A DNA stretch of 64,000 nucleotides from CAZAYP01 sp964489425 [NCBI: uncultured Verrucomicrobiota bacterium] (GTDB lineage Bacteria > Verrucomicrobiota > Kiritimatiellia > RZYC01): assembly GCA_964489425.1 (NCBI GenBank), contig CAZAYP010000014.1, forward strand, positions 21,522 through 85,521, written 5' to 3'. Every line of letters starts with the position of its first letter. Position 1 is the stretch's first letter. Positions 20,356-29,934 of the stretch are shown piece by piece. A program made the translations under genes and the position numbers. A model generated the notes under the pieces. The model saw only the letters and a list, made by a program, of their open reading frames with translations, was not told the origin of the DNA and searched no databases.

Positions 20356-21458
20356 CCGTTGTCCTTCTTGCATCCTTGGTTGAACAGGGAGGCGTCCAGC
20401 GCATAGCCCTCGACCTGCGCTTCCTCAAGAAAGGTGGGCGCCGCGCCGGCCTCGTGCCGGCCAACCACGCCGGCATCCGCGCTCACGTGGTCTTTGCGAA
20501 AGCGGTACAAGGTGCGCACCGCGTATTGTCCATCCGCCAGCGGGAGCACTTCCGAGATATTGGTGATTTTCCGGCTGCCATCCGACAGGCGGGCGGTATG
20601 CACCACTAGCTGGATGGCGGAAGCGACCTGGGACCGCAAGGCGGCCAGGGGAATGTCGATGCCACTGAGCAGGGCGCAGGTTTCGATGCGCGACAGGCAG
20701 TCGATCGGGCTGTTGGCGTGGATGGTGGACATGCTGCCGGCATGGCCCGTGTTTAGCGCCTGTAGCAGGTCCAGCGCCTCGCCACCGCGGATTTCGCCGA
20801 TCACCAGGCGGTCGGGCCGCAAGCGCAGGGAGGAATGGACCAGGTCGCGGATCGTCACCTCGCCCTGGCCCTTGGCATTGGGTTTGCGGGTTTCAAAACA
20901 CACCAGGTGCTCCTGCATGAGCTGCAGTTCGCTGGCATCCTCGATCACCAGGATGCGGTCGTCCGGCCCGATGCAACTGCTCAGGACATTCAGCACCGAG
21001 GTTTTGCCCGAGGAGGTGGCGCCGGACACCATGATGTTTTTGTGCAGCTTCACGCAAACATCGATCAACTGCGCGCCGAAAGCATCCAGGCTGCCGAACT
21101 CCATCAGCCGCTTCATGGTCAGGGCCTCGCGCTTGAACTTGCGGATGGCCACCACGGTGCCCCTGAGCGCCAGCGGCGGAATCACCGCATGGACGCGGGA
21201 CCCATCCGGCAGGCGAGCATCCAGGCGGGGCTGATCTTCGTTGAGCATGCGGCCGACGCTTTTGGCCACGTTCGACGCCGCCGCGCGCAACGCCGGCTCG
21301 CTGACGAACTTCGCCGGCGTTTTCTGCAATTTGCCTTTGCGCTCGATGTAAATCTGGCTCGGCCCGTTGATCATGATTTCGGAGACTTCATCGTCCTCCA
21401 AGAATGCCCGAATTGGCTCGAAAAACAAGACGAGGAACGAGTTGTTGGCGTCAGGCAT
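20352..21458 (-). CDS. CpaF/TadA-type secretion ATPase (second copy, no FHA)
   Basis: This is a 368-residue ATPase of the type II/IV secretion family, CpaF/TadA branch. It has the N-terminal VSEIMINGPSQIYIER block, DARLPDGSRVHAVIPPLA, Walker A GATSSGKTS near residue 144, an Asp box (ILVIEDASEL), Walker B-like DRLVIGEIRGGEALD and the His box STIHANSP. It lacks the FHA domain and the long linker of the paralogue at 31732-33465. It is coupled by a four-base overlap to the sigma-54 activator and lies just downstream of the RHS gene. It may be an alternative or retraction motor for the Tad system; an independent apparatus is possible, but no second TadB/C is present. Confidence 0.9.
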
Positions 21459-21524
21459 GGTATGGATCTTTCGTGACTATGTTGAGGTTGTATGGAAGCA
21501 GGATGCCAAGTATCCACTATTTGC

Positions 21525-24500
21525 TTATCTGAACGGCTGCAAGGGGATCAATGTCTTCTTGCCAGCTTGGCCCGGTTTTGTGGTCGTTGGCGGAGCACCT
21601 CCGGCCGTGCTGGGGGGGGGCAGCATGGGATTTACGCTTTCTCCAGGTTCTGGATTGCCCATTCCAGAGCTGCCGCTCTGGCCAGGTTTCGATGTCGATG
21701 GCGGAGCACCTCCGCCCGGGCTGGGGGAAGTAAGCTGAGTATTCCCGCTGGGTGGGTTTTCAGTGCCCGGGTTATGAACGGGTTCCAAACAATCATCGAG
21801 ACCAAGCGCCTCATTGATTATGCCAGAGAGTCCTTGTTGTTTAAGTTGAGCCCAAAGGTCAACCGGGGAACTAAAAAGAGTTTCGATCGCTTCGTCTATC
21901 GACTCATTCCCTAAAGTAGTTGGCCACCACTTCTCAACCTCAAATTTAGCATCGACTATCTGTCTGGCTTGTTCTGCAGTATATTTATTGGGATTACGTA
22001 ATAAATCGCTGTAGGTTGAATAGACACGATCTTTTGCGTCTTTGAAAATATTTTGAATTGCAGGCGCAAACTTGCTAGTGAGCGGCTTTAATATTTGCCC
22101 CAATTTTTCACCTATACCTGCTGATAGCCCAGTAAGCATCCCGTTCGCAATAATTTTACCAACATCGCACGCGTCAAGCCCATCACCAAAATATTCATCC
22201 ACCAATTGTGAGACAGCTCCAATAGTAACGCCGGCGCCTGCTGTTGCAGCAATAGCTGCTGCGCCCTCCAGCCCAAGCGCCCCCCCGACAATCCCCGCCG
22301 TTGTTAGCAGCATTGCGTTGCGCGCCCCGACCAAAAGCTCCGTAGCCGTAATTTCCGAATCTTTTTTTTCACTACTGACATATGTTATCACAGCACCAAC
22401 AGCACCAACCAAGGCAACTACGGCAATAATGGGAAATATCGTCCCCGCCGGGTCCCGGTATTCGACAGGATTATTGGCGCAGTACGTATAAGCCAGAAGA
22501 CCGCCTTGAATGCCGATGGGGTCGGGGGTCAGGAATTCCCCGGTGGCCGGGTCGTACATGCGATTGCGATTGTGATAAAGGCCGGCCTCATTATCCCAAT
22601 AGCCACCGGCAAAAAGGTAGGTGAAGCCCCGCGGATTGGCATCCGGCGCGCCAAAGAGCGAGTAGGAAAAATGTTGCACCGGGGCGCCGGCATCACCCGT
22701 GGCGAGCAGAAGAGACTGGAGATCGTCGCGGTGGTGGTAGACCCATTTCCCCTTGGCGTCGAGCGAGGCCAGGATTTCGCCGGTTTCATTGCCATTGACA
22801 TAGGCTTGTTGCAGCTTTCCGTTGGCGTCAACTTCCGCGACAACATCATCGCCAGCATGCAGGAAATAGGTTTTCTGGCCGTCCACGCCCTGCCGCCAGA
22901 TGCGCAGGCCCATGACCGAGTAACCGTAAGCAACGGTGCCCGTGGCGGTGGTGATTTCCTGGCAGCGATCAAGAGCGGAATAGGTGAACGAGCGTTGGGC
23001 TTGCCCTCCGCTGGTCTCGGCGAGGCGCCGCCCCTGGGCATCATAACGATACTCCTCGGCACCCTGCTTCTGAAGGCGGCCCTGATCATCCATTTTGACG
23101 GAATTCATGCCTTGCGAAGTGCGCACCAGATCCCGGCGACCGGAGGCATCGTACGAGTAGGCTTCCAGGATCCGGCCATCGGCATCCGTCACTTCCGTAA
23201 CGTGGCCGGCAAGGTCATAGGTATAGTTACGAATTTGGTCGCCGATTTTGATTTGCCTGATCCGGCCTTGATCATATTGATAGGCGGCATCGAGAATGTT
23301 GGTTCCCGCCGAGTCAACGGTGGTGATGCCGGCCAGTTTGCCGGAATTAAGGTAGGCATACGTGGTATGCGTGCCATTGGGATAGGTCAGGGATGTTTTG
23401 CGTCCCTGGTCATCATAGGTGTAGGAAAACGTGCCGGCTGGCGACTCAATCCGGACGAGGCGGCCAGCCGCATCGTAGTATTTTTGGATGGGGTTCAACC
23501 CGTTGATGACAGAGGTTTCGCAGACACCGTTGCTGCTGGTTGCCGTGGTAACAGACACTTGGGCCTGGGCGGGTATATTCCGGTAGGTAATGCGCTGGTT
23601 GGTTGCGAGTTGACGGCTTTGGGCGGCGGCAGCTTCCCTGTCATACTCGGATTTTGGCGCCCATGAATAAGGGCCAGGCCAGCGATAGCTCAGTGCCCCG
23701 GGCGGATGCGGAATCCACGGGGCTGCGCCCAGGTTGGGTTGGTCACGGAGGGCCAGCCGTTCATCTGCGGTCGCGGCATCGGGGAGCGACTCGCGGGCGA
23801 CCTGCTCTCCCAGGGTGTCGGTCCAACCGGCCAGCAGTCCTTTTTCGTCATACGAGAAAGACACGGTGCCTGTTTCCGCGACGTCCATCTTGGTTACGCG
23901 ATGCTGGTCGTCATAGGCGTAACTAACCTGGTCTGTGTTGCGCTGCCAGCGGACGATGTTGCCGTTATCGTCATACTCGATGGCGTCTTCTGCGCCTCCT
24001 GGCACTGAACGGCCAATCATACGCCCCATGGCATCATAGGCGAAACCGAAGGACAGGCCTTTGGGGTCCGTGATTTGTTTGATCTGGTTGTTGGAAGTAT
24101 AGCGTATCCCGACGCGGTTTCCGGCCGCATCCGCCGTGCCGACAAGCATGCCATCGGTGGCATATTGGAAGCCGATCTTTTGATGGCCGCTGAACAAGGC
24201 TACAGGCAACCCGCGAGTATCGTAATCCACCCCCAGCAGTTGCTGACCATCAGGGCCGCTCATGCCGGTTATCTGTCCTACCGCATTGTATGACAGGGAA
24301 ATTCTTTTCCCTTCCACGACATAGGCCACGACACGGCCGGCCGCGTCCGCTTCAAATTCAATGGACTGCCGGGCTGAGGCTATGCGCAGCAGATTGCCCT
24401 GGCTGCCATATTCCAGGCGCATCTCTTTGGGAGACGCGCCGCTCTCCAAGTCGATGATCTGGGTGCATTGGCCAACGTTGTTCCACTGCAACTCCACACG

Positions 24501-25688
24501 GCTGCCTTCATCCGCCGCCAGCATAACGGGACGCGCGGCCTCGTCATACGTCAGCGTGATAGCGCGACCCGGCAGACCGGAGACGCGGGAAACCAACCCC
24601 AGCCCGTCATATTCGAGATGGACGGGTACGCCATGGTGGATAAACTCAGTGTAGGCTCCCGCGTCATCCGTGGTGGCGCGCCAAACTTGGATATCATTGA
24701 TTGCGATCGCCACGACCTGGCCGCGGGCATCCTGATCGATCGCGTAAACGATGCCGTCCGCATCCGTGTACCGCAGGCCTGCCGGGGTCTGGCGATAAAC
24801 AGCGCTTTCTCCCTGGTCGATGACCTTAACCTGGAAATCAGCAGCGGTCCCCTGGTACTCCCGTGTTTCCAAAACATCATCCCCGGATTTCTGGGCCACC
24901 ACACGGCCCTGCTCGTCATACTCCAGGGAGAGCGTCCCGAACCCAATGTCCACCTCTTTCAATCTTGCTTCCGCATCATAGGTGTAATGCTCCTGGCCGC
25001 CATTTGCTTGCGTGACTTCATCAAGCAAGCCATCCTTGTACACGAAAGAGACCTTGGCGCCGTCCGGGTTCTGCAAGCCGGTGTATCGTCCATCCGCGGA
25101 TATTATTTGAATGGATTTACCCCCCAGGTCGGTCAGCGCGGTAGCCAGTTGATTGGCATCGCGCGCGACGGAAAAACCACCGCGCGGATGTTTAAGTTGA
25201 ACCAGCCAACCATCCGACGAATACACGCGCGATTCACCCTCAGGCAAGGTCCAAACATACCCGTTAGTGGTCTGCGTTAGCTTGCTGAGACGCCCCATGA
25301 CGGTTTCCCATTGTCCCGCGCCGGACGGCTTGAAATCGGTCGGGCCCAGGGAACCGAACAAGGTCAGCGTGCCATCCGCATTTTTCTGGACTTCCTCATC
25401 ACAGGACAGGCGCCAGTTTGAGCCCAACCCATGATTTTTGGCCCCGGCCCTGAAAAAATGGCCGATCGCCACGGATTCCAGGCCGCGCATGATGAAAAGA
25501 TCGATACTGGTGATGATCGGGCGCCCGGTTTCGATCGTGATGTCCAGGGGGCGCGCCATATCATCGGCCTTTTCCTGCTGCGTTAAGGATTGCAGTAGTT
25601 GCTCAGCGCGCAGAGATGTGGCCGTCATCGTCACGATAACGAGCCAGCAGGAAACCCGCAACCAGTTGGGCAGACATAAGCTTTTCAT
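21525..25688 (-). CDS. Large RHS/YD-repeat secreted protein with variable C-terminus
   Basis: This is a 1387-residue protein. ATG 25688 is chosen because GAGGTG precedes it and a signal peptide follows (WLVIVTMTATSLRAEQ). The body is a long array of YD repeats (for example YDEAARPVMLAADEGSRVEL and YDAMGRMIGR), which wrap into a hollow shell in RHS/Tc proteins. The RHS core closes with YDPATGEFLTPDPIG and EYRDPAG. The next 290 residues are specific to this protein: two Gly/Ala-rich hydrophobic segments, a charged helical region, and a Pro-rich tail with two copies of GGxAPPxTxKPGQ. No known toxin motif is visible in the tail. It has its own sigma-54-like promoter and lies within the Tad locus, so it may be the exported effector. 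Confidence 0.9.
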   Translation of the reverse strand: MKSLCLPNWLRVSCWLVIVTMTATSLRAEQLLQSLTQQEKADDMARPLDITIETGRPIITSIDLFIMRGLESVAIGHFFRAGAKNHGLGSNWRLSCDEEVQKNADGTLTLFGSLGPTDFKPSGAGQWETVMGRLSKLTQTTNGYVWTLPEGESRVYSSDGWLVQLKHPRGGFSVARDANQLATALTDLGGKSIQIISADGRYTGLQNPDGAKVSFVYKDGLLDEVTQANGGQEHYTYDAEARLKEVDIGFGTLSLEYDEQGRVVAQKSGDDVLETREYQGTAADFQVKVIDQGESAVYRQTPAGLRYTDADGIVYAIDQDARGQVVAIAINDIQVWRATTDDAGAYTEFIHHGVPVHLEYDGLGLVSRVSGLPGRAITLTYDEAARPVMLAADEGSRVELQWNNVGQCTQIIDLESGASPKEMRLEYGSQGNLLRIASARQSIEFEADAAGRVVAYVVEGKRISLSYNAVGQITGMSGPDGQQLLGVDYDTRGLPVALFSGHQKIGFQYATDGMLVGTADAAGNRVGIRYTSNNQIKQITDPKGLSFGFAYDAMGRMIGRSVPGGAEDAIEYDDNGNIVRWQRNTDQVSYAYDDQHRVTKMDVAETGTVSFSYDEKGLLAGWTDTLGEQVARESLPDAATADERLALRDQPNLGAAPWIPHPPGALSYRWPGPYSWAPKSEYDREAAAAQSRQLATNQRITYRNIPAQAQVSVTTATSSNGVCETSVINGLNPIQKYYDAAGRLVRIESPAGTFSYTYDDQGRKTSLTYPNGTHTTYAYLNSGKLAGITTVDSAGTNILDAAYQYDQGRIRQIKIGDQIRNYTYDLAGHVTEVTDADGRILEAYSYDASGRRDLVRTSQGMNSVKMDDQGRLQKQGAEEYRYDAQGRRLAETSGGQAQRSFTYSALDRCQEITTATGTVAYGYSVMGLRIWRQGVDGQKTYFLHAGDDVVAEVDANGKLQQAYVNGNETGEILASLDAKGKWVYHHRDDLQSLLLATGDAGAPVQHFSYSLFGAPDANPRGFTYLFAGGYWDNEAGLYHNRNRMYDPATGEFLTPDPIGIQGGLLAYTYCANNPVEYRDPAGTIFPIIAVVALVGAVGAVITYVSSEKKDSEITATELLVGARNAMLLTTAGIVGGALGLEGAAAIAATAGAGVTIGAVSQLVDEYFGDGLDACDVGKIIANGMLTGLSAGIGEKLGQILKPLTSKFAPAIQNIFKDAKDRVYSTYSDLLRNPNKYTAEQARQIVDAKFEVEKWWPTTLGNESIDEAIETLFSSPVDLWAQLKQQGLSGIINEALGLDDCLEPVHNPGTENPPSGNTQLTSPSPGGGAPPSTSKPGQSGSSGMGNPEPGESVNPMLPPPSTAGGAPPTTTKPGQAGKKTLIPLQPFR
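21569..21727 (-). repeat. Imperfect direct repeat coding the Pro-rich RHS tail
   Basis: Two copies of about 50 bases (21569-21619 and 21680-21727) share GGCGGAGCACCTCCG and flanking bases. They encode the twin Gly-Gly-x-Ala-Pro-Pro ... Lys-Pro-Gly-Gln units at the extreme C-terminus of the RHS protein. Confidence 0.7.
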
Positions 25689-25768
25689 TGTAATACACCT
25701 CATACTAAATACTTCTATTATTGGGGAGGAGCCACTTGGGTAGTGGCAGAACAACCATCTTGTTCATT

Positions 25769-25784
25769 GGCATATACTGCGCCA
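25769..25784 (-). promoter_or_regulatory. Sigma-54-like promoter of the RHS gene
   Basis: On the minus strand TGGCGC-AGTAT-ATGCC differs from the consensus at one -24 base and in the -12 box, but the GG and GC doublets are correctly spaced. It closely resembles the element at 47122 (TGGCAC-AGTTT-ATGCC). Transcription would start near 25757, about 70 bases before the RHS start codon. Confidence 0.5.
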
Positions 25785-25824
25785 AACCCCAGACATCCGT
25801 ATTTATTAAAAATCGAGTGCTATT

Positions 25825-25841
25825 TGTGCGAAATCTGGACA
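25825..25841. promoter_or_regulatory. Putative enhancer (UAS) upstream of the RHS promoter
   Basis: TGTGCG-AAATC-TGGACA matches the 17-base motif at 6042 in arm layout and in the AAAT of the spacer. It lies about 41 bases upstream of the RHS -24 element. Confidence 0.45.
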
Positions 25842-25915
25842 TTAATTGACCGGCAAATGGATGGTTGGCAAAAAAAACTTCGTGAAATGTTTATTCCCTG
25901 TTCAGATTCGAACTA

Positions 25916-28201
25916 CTACCTTTTCGCATTGGCCGCCGCATCGCGGGAGGTCCACATTTTGCGGACAATGGGGTCGCCGGGCAGGCCGGTTTTGAGAATT
26001 TCCGAACGCAGACGGATTTGTTCGAGAGGCGGCGAAGTGCCAAACTGCCGGTCCATCTCAACAAGTTTCGCCCGCAGCAGCTTGAAGCGGCTGGCAATCC
26101 AGTCGGGGAGGCTGACGCCATCCAACTGCACCTCCTGGGGGCGCGGCGACAAGCAGTAGGCCATGCCACTCCAGATGAGGGCTTCGCGACCAGTGGCCTT
26201 GGCGGCTTCCATCAGATATTGATTGACGAGCTTGTCCCGTTCGGCCAGCACGGTGGCAATACTTTTCATGTAGGTCTGCAAGCGGCCATAGGGCAGCCAG
26301 CTGTTTTGCGGTTCGTTGAGGAAAGAGAGGAAGAGGGTGATGTCGCCGCACATGCCGCTGAACTGACGAATCGCCGGCACAAACGGCATCATCTGCAGGC
26401 GGGTAATGTCGGTCGGGTTGGGAATCCACTCGAGGACGGCGTAAAACTCTTCCACACCCAGGATGCGATCGTAGATGGAGTCCGAGGAGTTGCGGGCCCG
26501 CGGTGGCATGGGTTTGTCCAGGCAGTCGCAAGCCAGGGCGTGGAGAATGGAATCGGGATCGCTAAGCAGGCGCAAAGCAATGGGGGGCTTGCCGCTCTGC
26601 AGCGCAAGGGGCGCAAGGCGCTGGTAGAGCCCATCGAGTTGCGAGAGCGTCGCGGCGAGCGTGTTGAAGCGGCCTTCCAGGACGCCGCGGGCGTCGGAAA
26701 TGCGCGGGTCGATGGCGCAGATTTCCACGGAAGGCAGGTCCAGGGGGATTTTCTGGGCGCCGGCAAAGTCGAGGTCGCGGATCTTGCCGGCCGCGGCATT
26801 CAGATTGTCGAAGCTTTTAGAGAGCGCCTCGATGGGCCCGATGGCCCGCTCCGCCCGGTTCTTAACGGCGCCGGATTCGGTGCGGCGAACCTCGTTCAAC
26901 TGCGCGAGCATCTTGGTATAGGGGGTATTGCCTTCGGCCAACAGGTTGAGCGCATCGTCCAGTTTTTGGTTGTTGCCGAGCAGCGCGGCCAGGTCGTCGC
27001 GCGCGGTGGCGAGCGCCGCCATCAACGGGGCCAGGTATTTGCGCTGGTCGGTCTGGTTGCGCGCGAGTTGCCGGGCAACCGCATCACGGTTGTTTTGCAA
27101 CGTTTCCAGGCCGGCATCGGGCGTGCGCAGGATGCTTTGCGCGCGGAGCAGCGCATCCAGGATTTCCTTGGCCTGGGCCGCTTCCCGTTTGTGCTCCACG
27201 GACTCGGCATTCCAGTTCCAGGAGTCGACCGAGGCGGCCTGCAAGTCGGCCAACAGGCGTGAGGCCTGGACCCAGGAACCTTCCTCGAGCAGGCGCGTGG
27301 CCTCCTGCCAGGAGTTGGCGGTGTGTTCCCACAAGCCCAGGGATCTTCGCAACATGCTTACATTCAGCTCCTGCTTGTTGAAGCCGCGGCTTGACTCGGC
27401 ACGAGCCAGCAGTTGGCGAGCATCTTCGAACCGTTCAGCACGGGCCAACTCGCGGCTTTTACGGACGCGGGAGGAGGCAGAGGGTTTGATGTGCTGGACG
27501 GCGGAATAACCCAGCAGGAGCACCAGGAATGCCGCGACCAGCACGCCGACTTTTTTCCAGGTCTGTGAGGACTCCCGCGCCAGCGCGCCGTCCTGGAACA
27601 ACAGCTCATACTGCGAAATGGCAATCCGGTCACCGTCCTTGAGCAGGCGCTCCTTGCCGAACGGCAGCAGGGCTTCGTTGACTTGCGTGCCGTTTTTGCT
27701 GCCCTTGTCGGCCAGCCAGCAGCTACCGTCCTCGTGCACCGCGATTTCCGCGTGATGCCGGGAAACCAGGCCGCTAGGCAGAAAACAGTGGCAGGCCGGG
27801 TCGGTTCCAATGGTAAAAAGCGGGGGTTCAAGGATATGTTTCTGGCGGCGGTTGAGGCCGGTGATCACAGTCACGGAGGAACGGGTCCGGCCTGGCACAA
27901 TGTTCCGCGGCTCTGAGACCGAGAGGGCGGACTCGCCCAGCGTATACTGCTCGCCAACGGACAATTTACGCTTGCGGATGCGTTTGTCTTTCAAAAAGGT
28001 GCCGTTGGCGCTGCCCAAATCCTCGATCCAGATGGACTTGCCCTTGCGGTAGAGCCGGGCATGCTTGCGGCCCGCAACGGTGTCGGTGCGCGGGATACGC
28101 CACGTACATTCGCTGTCGCGCCCAATCGTGAGGGCCTCTTTCAGTTCATCGGCCTGGATGCTGTGGAGCACGCTGTTTTTATGTTCGAGCTCGATCAGCA
28201 T
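25916..28201 (-). CDS. Double-FHA single-pass membrane protein
   Basis: This is a 761-residue protein starting three bases after the stop of the neighbouring FHA gene. Two N-terminal FHA domains are present. The first (about 1-95) has GRDSECT, GRKH and GSANGT, with Gly in place of the usual Ser of SxxH. The second (about 115-210) has GTDPACH, SRHH and GSKNGT, with Thr replacing the Arg of the GR signature. Each domain has thus lost a different phosphothreonine contact. A transmembrane segment (VGVLVAAFLVLLLGYSAV) follows at about 217-236. The 520-residue remainder is helical, Ala/Leu/Arg-rich and probably periplasmic. The position next to the Tad membrane genes suggests a transmembrane adaptor linking phospho-signals to the apparatus. 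Confidence 0.8.
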   Translation of the reverse strand: MLIELEHKNSVLHSIQADELKEALTIGRDSECTWRIPRTDTVAGRKHARLYRKGKSIWIEDLGSANGTFLKDKRIRKRKLSVGEQYTLGESALSVSEPRNIVPGRTRSSVTVITGLNRRQKHILEPPLFTIGTDPACHCFLPSGLVSRHHAEIAVHEDGSCWLADKGSKNGTQVNEALLPFGKERLLKDGDRIAISQYELLFQDGALARESSQTWKKVGVLVAAFLVLLLGYSAVQHIKPSASSRVRKSRELARAERFEDARQLLARAESSRGFNKQELNVSMLRRSLGLWEHTANSWQEATRLLEEGSWVQASRLLADLQAASVDSWNWNAESVEHKREAAQAKEILDALLRAQSILRTPDAGLETLQNNRDAVARQLARNQTDQRKYLAPLMAALATARDDLAALLGNNQKLDDALNLLAEGNTPYTKMLAQLNEVRRTESGAVKNRAERAIGPIEALSKSFDNLNAAAGKIRDLDFAGAQKIPLDLPSVEICAIDPRISDARGVLEGRFNTLAATLSQLDGLYQRLAPLALQSGKPPIALRLLSDPDSILHALACDCLDKPMPPRARNSSDSIYDRILGVEEFYAVLEWIPNPTDITRLQMMPFVPAIRQFSGMCGDITLFLSFLNEPQNSWLPYGRLQTYMKSIATVLAERDKLVNQYLMEAAKATGREALIWSGMAYCLSPRPQEVQLDGVSLPDWIASRFKLLRAKLVEMDRQFGTSPPLEQIRLRSEILKTGLPGDPIVRKMWTSRDAAANAKR

Positions 28202-28204
28202 CGG

Positions 28205-29932
28205 CTACCAATCTTCCCCGCGGACCACGAAATAGCGGAGGTCGTCCATCGTGGCGAACACGCCTTTGCACAATTCAGCGATACGCTGCATGCGTTCATA
28301 GTTCCCGCGTGAGAGCGCTTCTTCGCGGGCGATTTTCTGGGCATTGAACCAAGTGACCTGCTTGTTGCGCAATTGCGTCAGCATCGCCTCGGCCTCCTTC
28401 AGGGAATCGGCATCGCCGGTCATATACGCCTTGCGGCAGGCGCGCTTGAGGTTGCCGGTCAAGGCGCTCCAGGTGGCGGGCGCCACCCGGTCCAAATCCG
28501 TTCGCAACCGTTCCAGCAGCGGGCGGGCTTCGAGGGTGGTTTGCTCCGTGTCACCGGCCCAATGCCGTCGGATCAGCGGGATGCTGGGCACCAAGCACGG
28601 TTCCTGCAAAATGTGGTCCAAGGCGCGGGCCCGTTCGGAGAATGGAACGTCGGTACGCAACACGATCCGCCGCGTGCCCACCTGCGTGATCCGCGCCGTG
28701 CCGTACCATTCGCCGTTTTTTGTAACCCCATAAGAAACAGAGAGATAGGGGATCCCGTTTTCGATGCCGAAGAATTGAACAGACGAGAGGGTGTCAAAAT
28801 TCCATCCACCGTCGCTTAATTGTACTTCCATCCAATCCCGCGCCACCTGCTGGAGGGTCATTTGCACAAAGCGGTCGTCCTCTTTTTCTTCCAGGGTCAG
28901 CAGGTAGGGCACATCGAAGTCACGCCCGATGTGCGTGCTGATGGCGTAGCCATTGGTGGTCGCCTCGCGCGTCCAATCCGCCCCGCCGGGGAAATAGATG
29001 AGGTATCCGCCCTCCTTGAAGCCGCCCATACCCTCGCTGAGCGTATGATCCAGGCTGCTGCCATCCTTGTCCAGTGGCCACAGGATCGTGGTTTCGGGCG
29101 GGGGGGCCTTGGGCCAGAGCAGGAACACCACCAGCAGCAAGCCCAATCCGGCCGCCGCCAGCATGATCATGCGTTTGCGGGGCTTGGCCCGTTCCATGGC
29201 GCGCAGGGCTTCCAGGTCTTCGGGCCGGATCATCCGCGTTTCCAGAAACCGCGTGCCCGTATTGCCGGCCTCGGAGGTGGAGGGATGTCCTGGCGACAAC
29301 GCTTCGGCGGTGGGCGGCGTGTAACTGGGAACAAGTTGGGCGGGCGGATCAAAATCGCCGATCCCGGTAGCCAGACCATGGTCGCCCGTGGGGGGGGCTT
29401 CCGGAAACGGCGCGCCGCCGGGCGCAGGGAATGGCGGCAGGGGCGCGACTGTGGAGGCTTCCTGGTCCGCGGCCGGCACCGGGCCGCCCTTGGGCTTGAG
29501 CGCGGCATGCAGACGCGTGGGATCCATCGCGCGGGTTTCTTCCGCGGTTTCAGCTTCGTCGGTGGCGGCACTATCCGCCAGCGGCGGCGCCAGGGTGGTG
29601 GCCGCAGGATCTTGCGTAGAGGCCTCAGCGGGTGTGGCCGCGGCATCGCGATCCAGGCGCAAGGTGACGCCCGCCATAAGCTGCAGCACCTGTCCGGGTT
29701 GGATCAACATCCGGTATTCAATGGGCTGGCCGTCCAACAGCGTGCCGTTTTGGCTGAGATTCTCGACAGCGATGGCCTGGCCGGCTACGATAATTTTACA
29801 GTGCTTGCCGGACACGTCGGCGGCGGTCACGCGGACCGCACAGGCGCGGGATCGCCCGACGATATTCTCGCCCTCGGTCAGTTTTTCCGTGCCGGCGACG
29901 ATGGTTCCTGAGATCGCGGTAAGTTTGTACAT
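28205..29932 (-). CDS. FHA-domain single-pass membrane protein
   Basis: This is a 575-residue protein starting two bases after the tadC-like stop. The N-terminal FHA domain (about 1-90) keeps GRSRACA, SGKH and SQNGT, so phosphothreonine binding looks intact. A Pro/Ala-rich cytosolic linker of about 140 residues follows, then a basic patch (KPRKRM) and a transmembrane segment (LGLLLVVFLLW) at about 255-275. The extracytoplasmic part has a beta-rich region (GDGGWNF-like turns, VGTRRIVLRTDVPF) and a C-terminal helical region (LKEAEAMLTQL). It shares topology but little sequence with the double-FHA protein beside it. Both probably sit in the inner membrane with the TadB/TadC platform. Confidence 0.8.
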   Translation of the reverse strand: MYKLTAISGTIVAGTEKLTEGENIVGRSRACAVRVTAADVSGKHCKIIVAGQAIAVENLSQNGTLLDGQPIEYRMLIQPGQVLQLMAGVTLRLDRDAAATPAEASTQDPAATTLAPPLADSAATDEAETAEETRAMDPTRLHAALKPKGGPVPAADQEASTVAPLPPFPAPGGAPFPEAPPTGDHGLATGIGDFDPPAQLVPSYTPPTAEALSPGHPSTSEAGNTGTRFLETRMIRPEDLEALRAMERAKPRKRMIMLAAAGLGLLLVVFLLWPKAPPPETTILWPLDKDGSSLDHTLSEGMGGFKEGGYLIYFPGGADWTREATTNGYAISTHIGRDFDVPYLLTLEEKEDDRFVQMTLQQVARDWMEVQLSDGGWNFDTLSSVQFFGIENGIPYLSVSYGVTKNGEWYGTARITQVGTRRIVLRTDVPFSERARALDHILQEPCLVPSIPLIRRHWAGDTEQTTLEARPLLERLRTDLDRVAPATWSALTGNLKRACRKAYMTGDADSLKEAEAMLTQLRNKQVTWFNAQKIAREEALSRGNYERMQRIAELCKGVFATMDDLRYFVVRGEDW

Positions 29933-29934
29933 GG

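Noticed and set aside
21493-21508. TGGCAT-CCTGC upstream of the second cpaF
   Set aside because: The GC doublet falls at the wrong distance from the -24 box, and it lies within the sequence near the RHS stop.
22506-23666. 386-codon plus-strand frame
   Set aside because: Shadow of the RHS gene caused by its high third-position GC and repeats.
26018-27262. 414-codon plus-strand frame
   Set aside because: Shadow of the double-FHA gene.
28820-29911. 363-codon plus-strand frame
   Set aside because: Shadow of the FHA membrane-protein gene; composition is Gly/Arg-rich as expected for the antisense.
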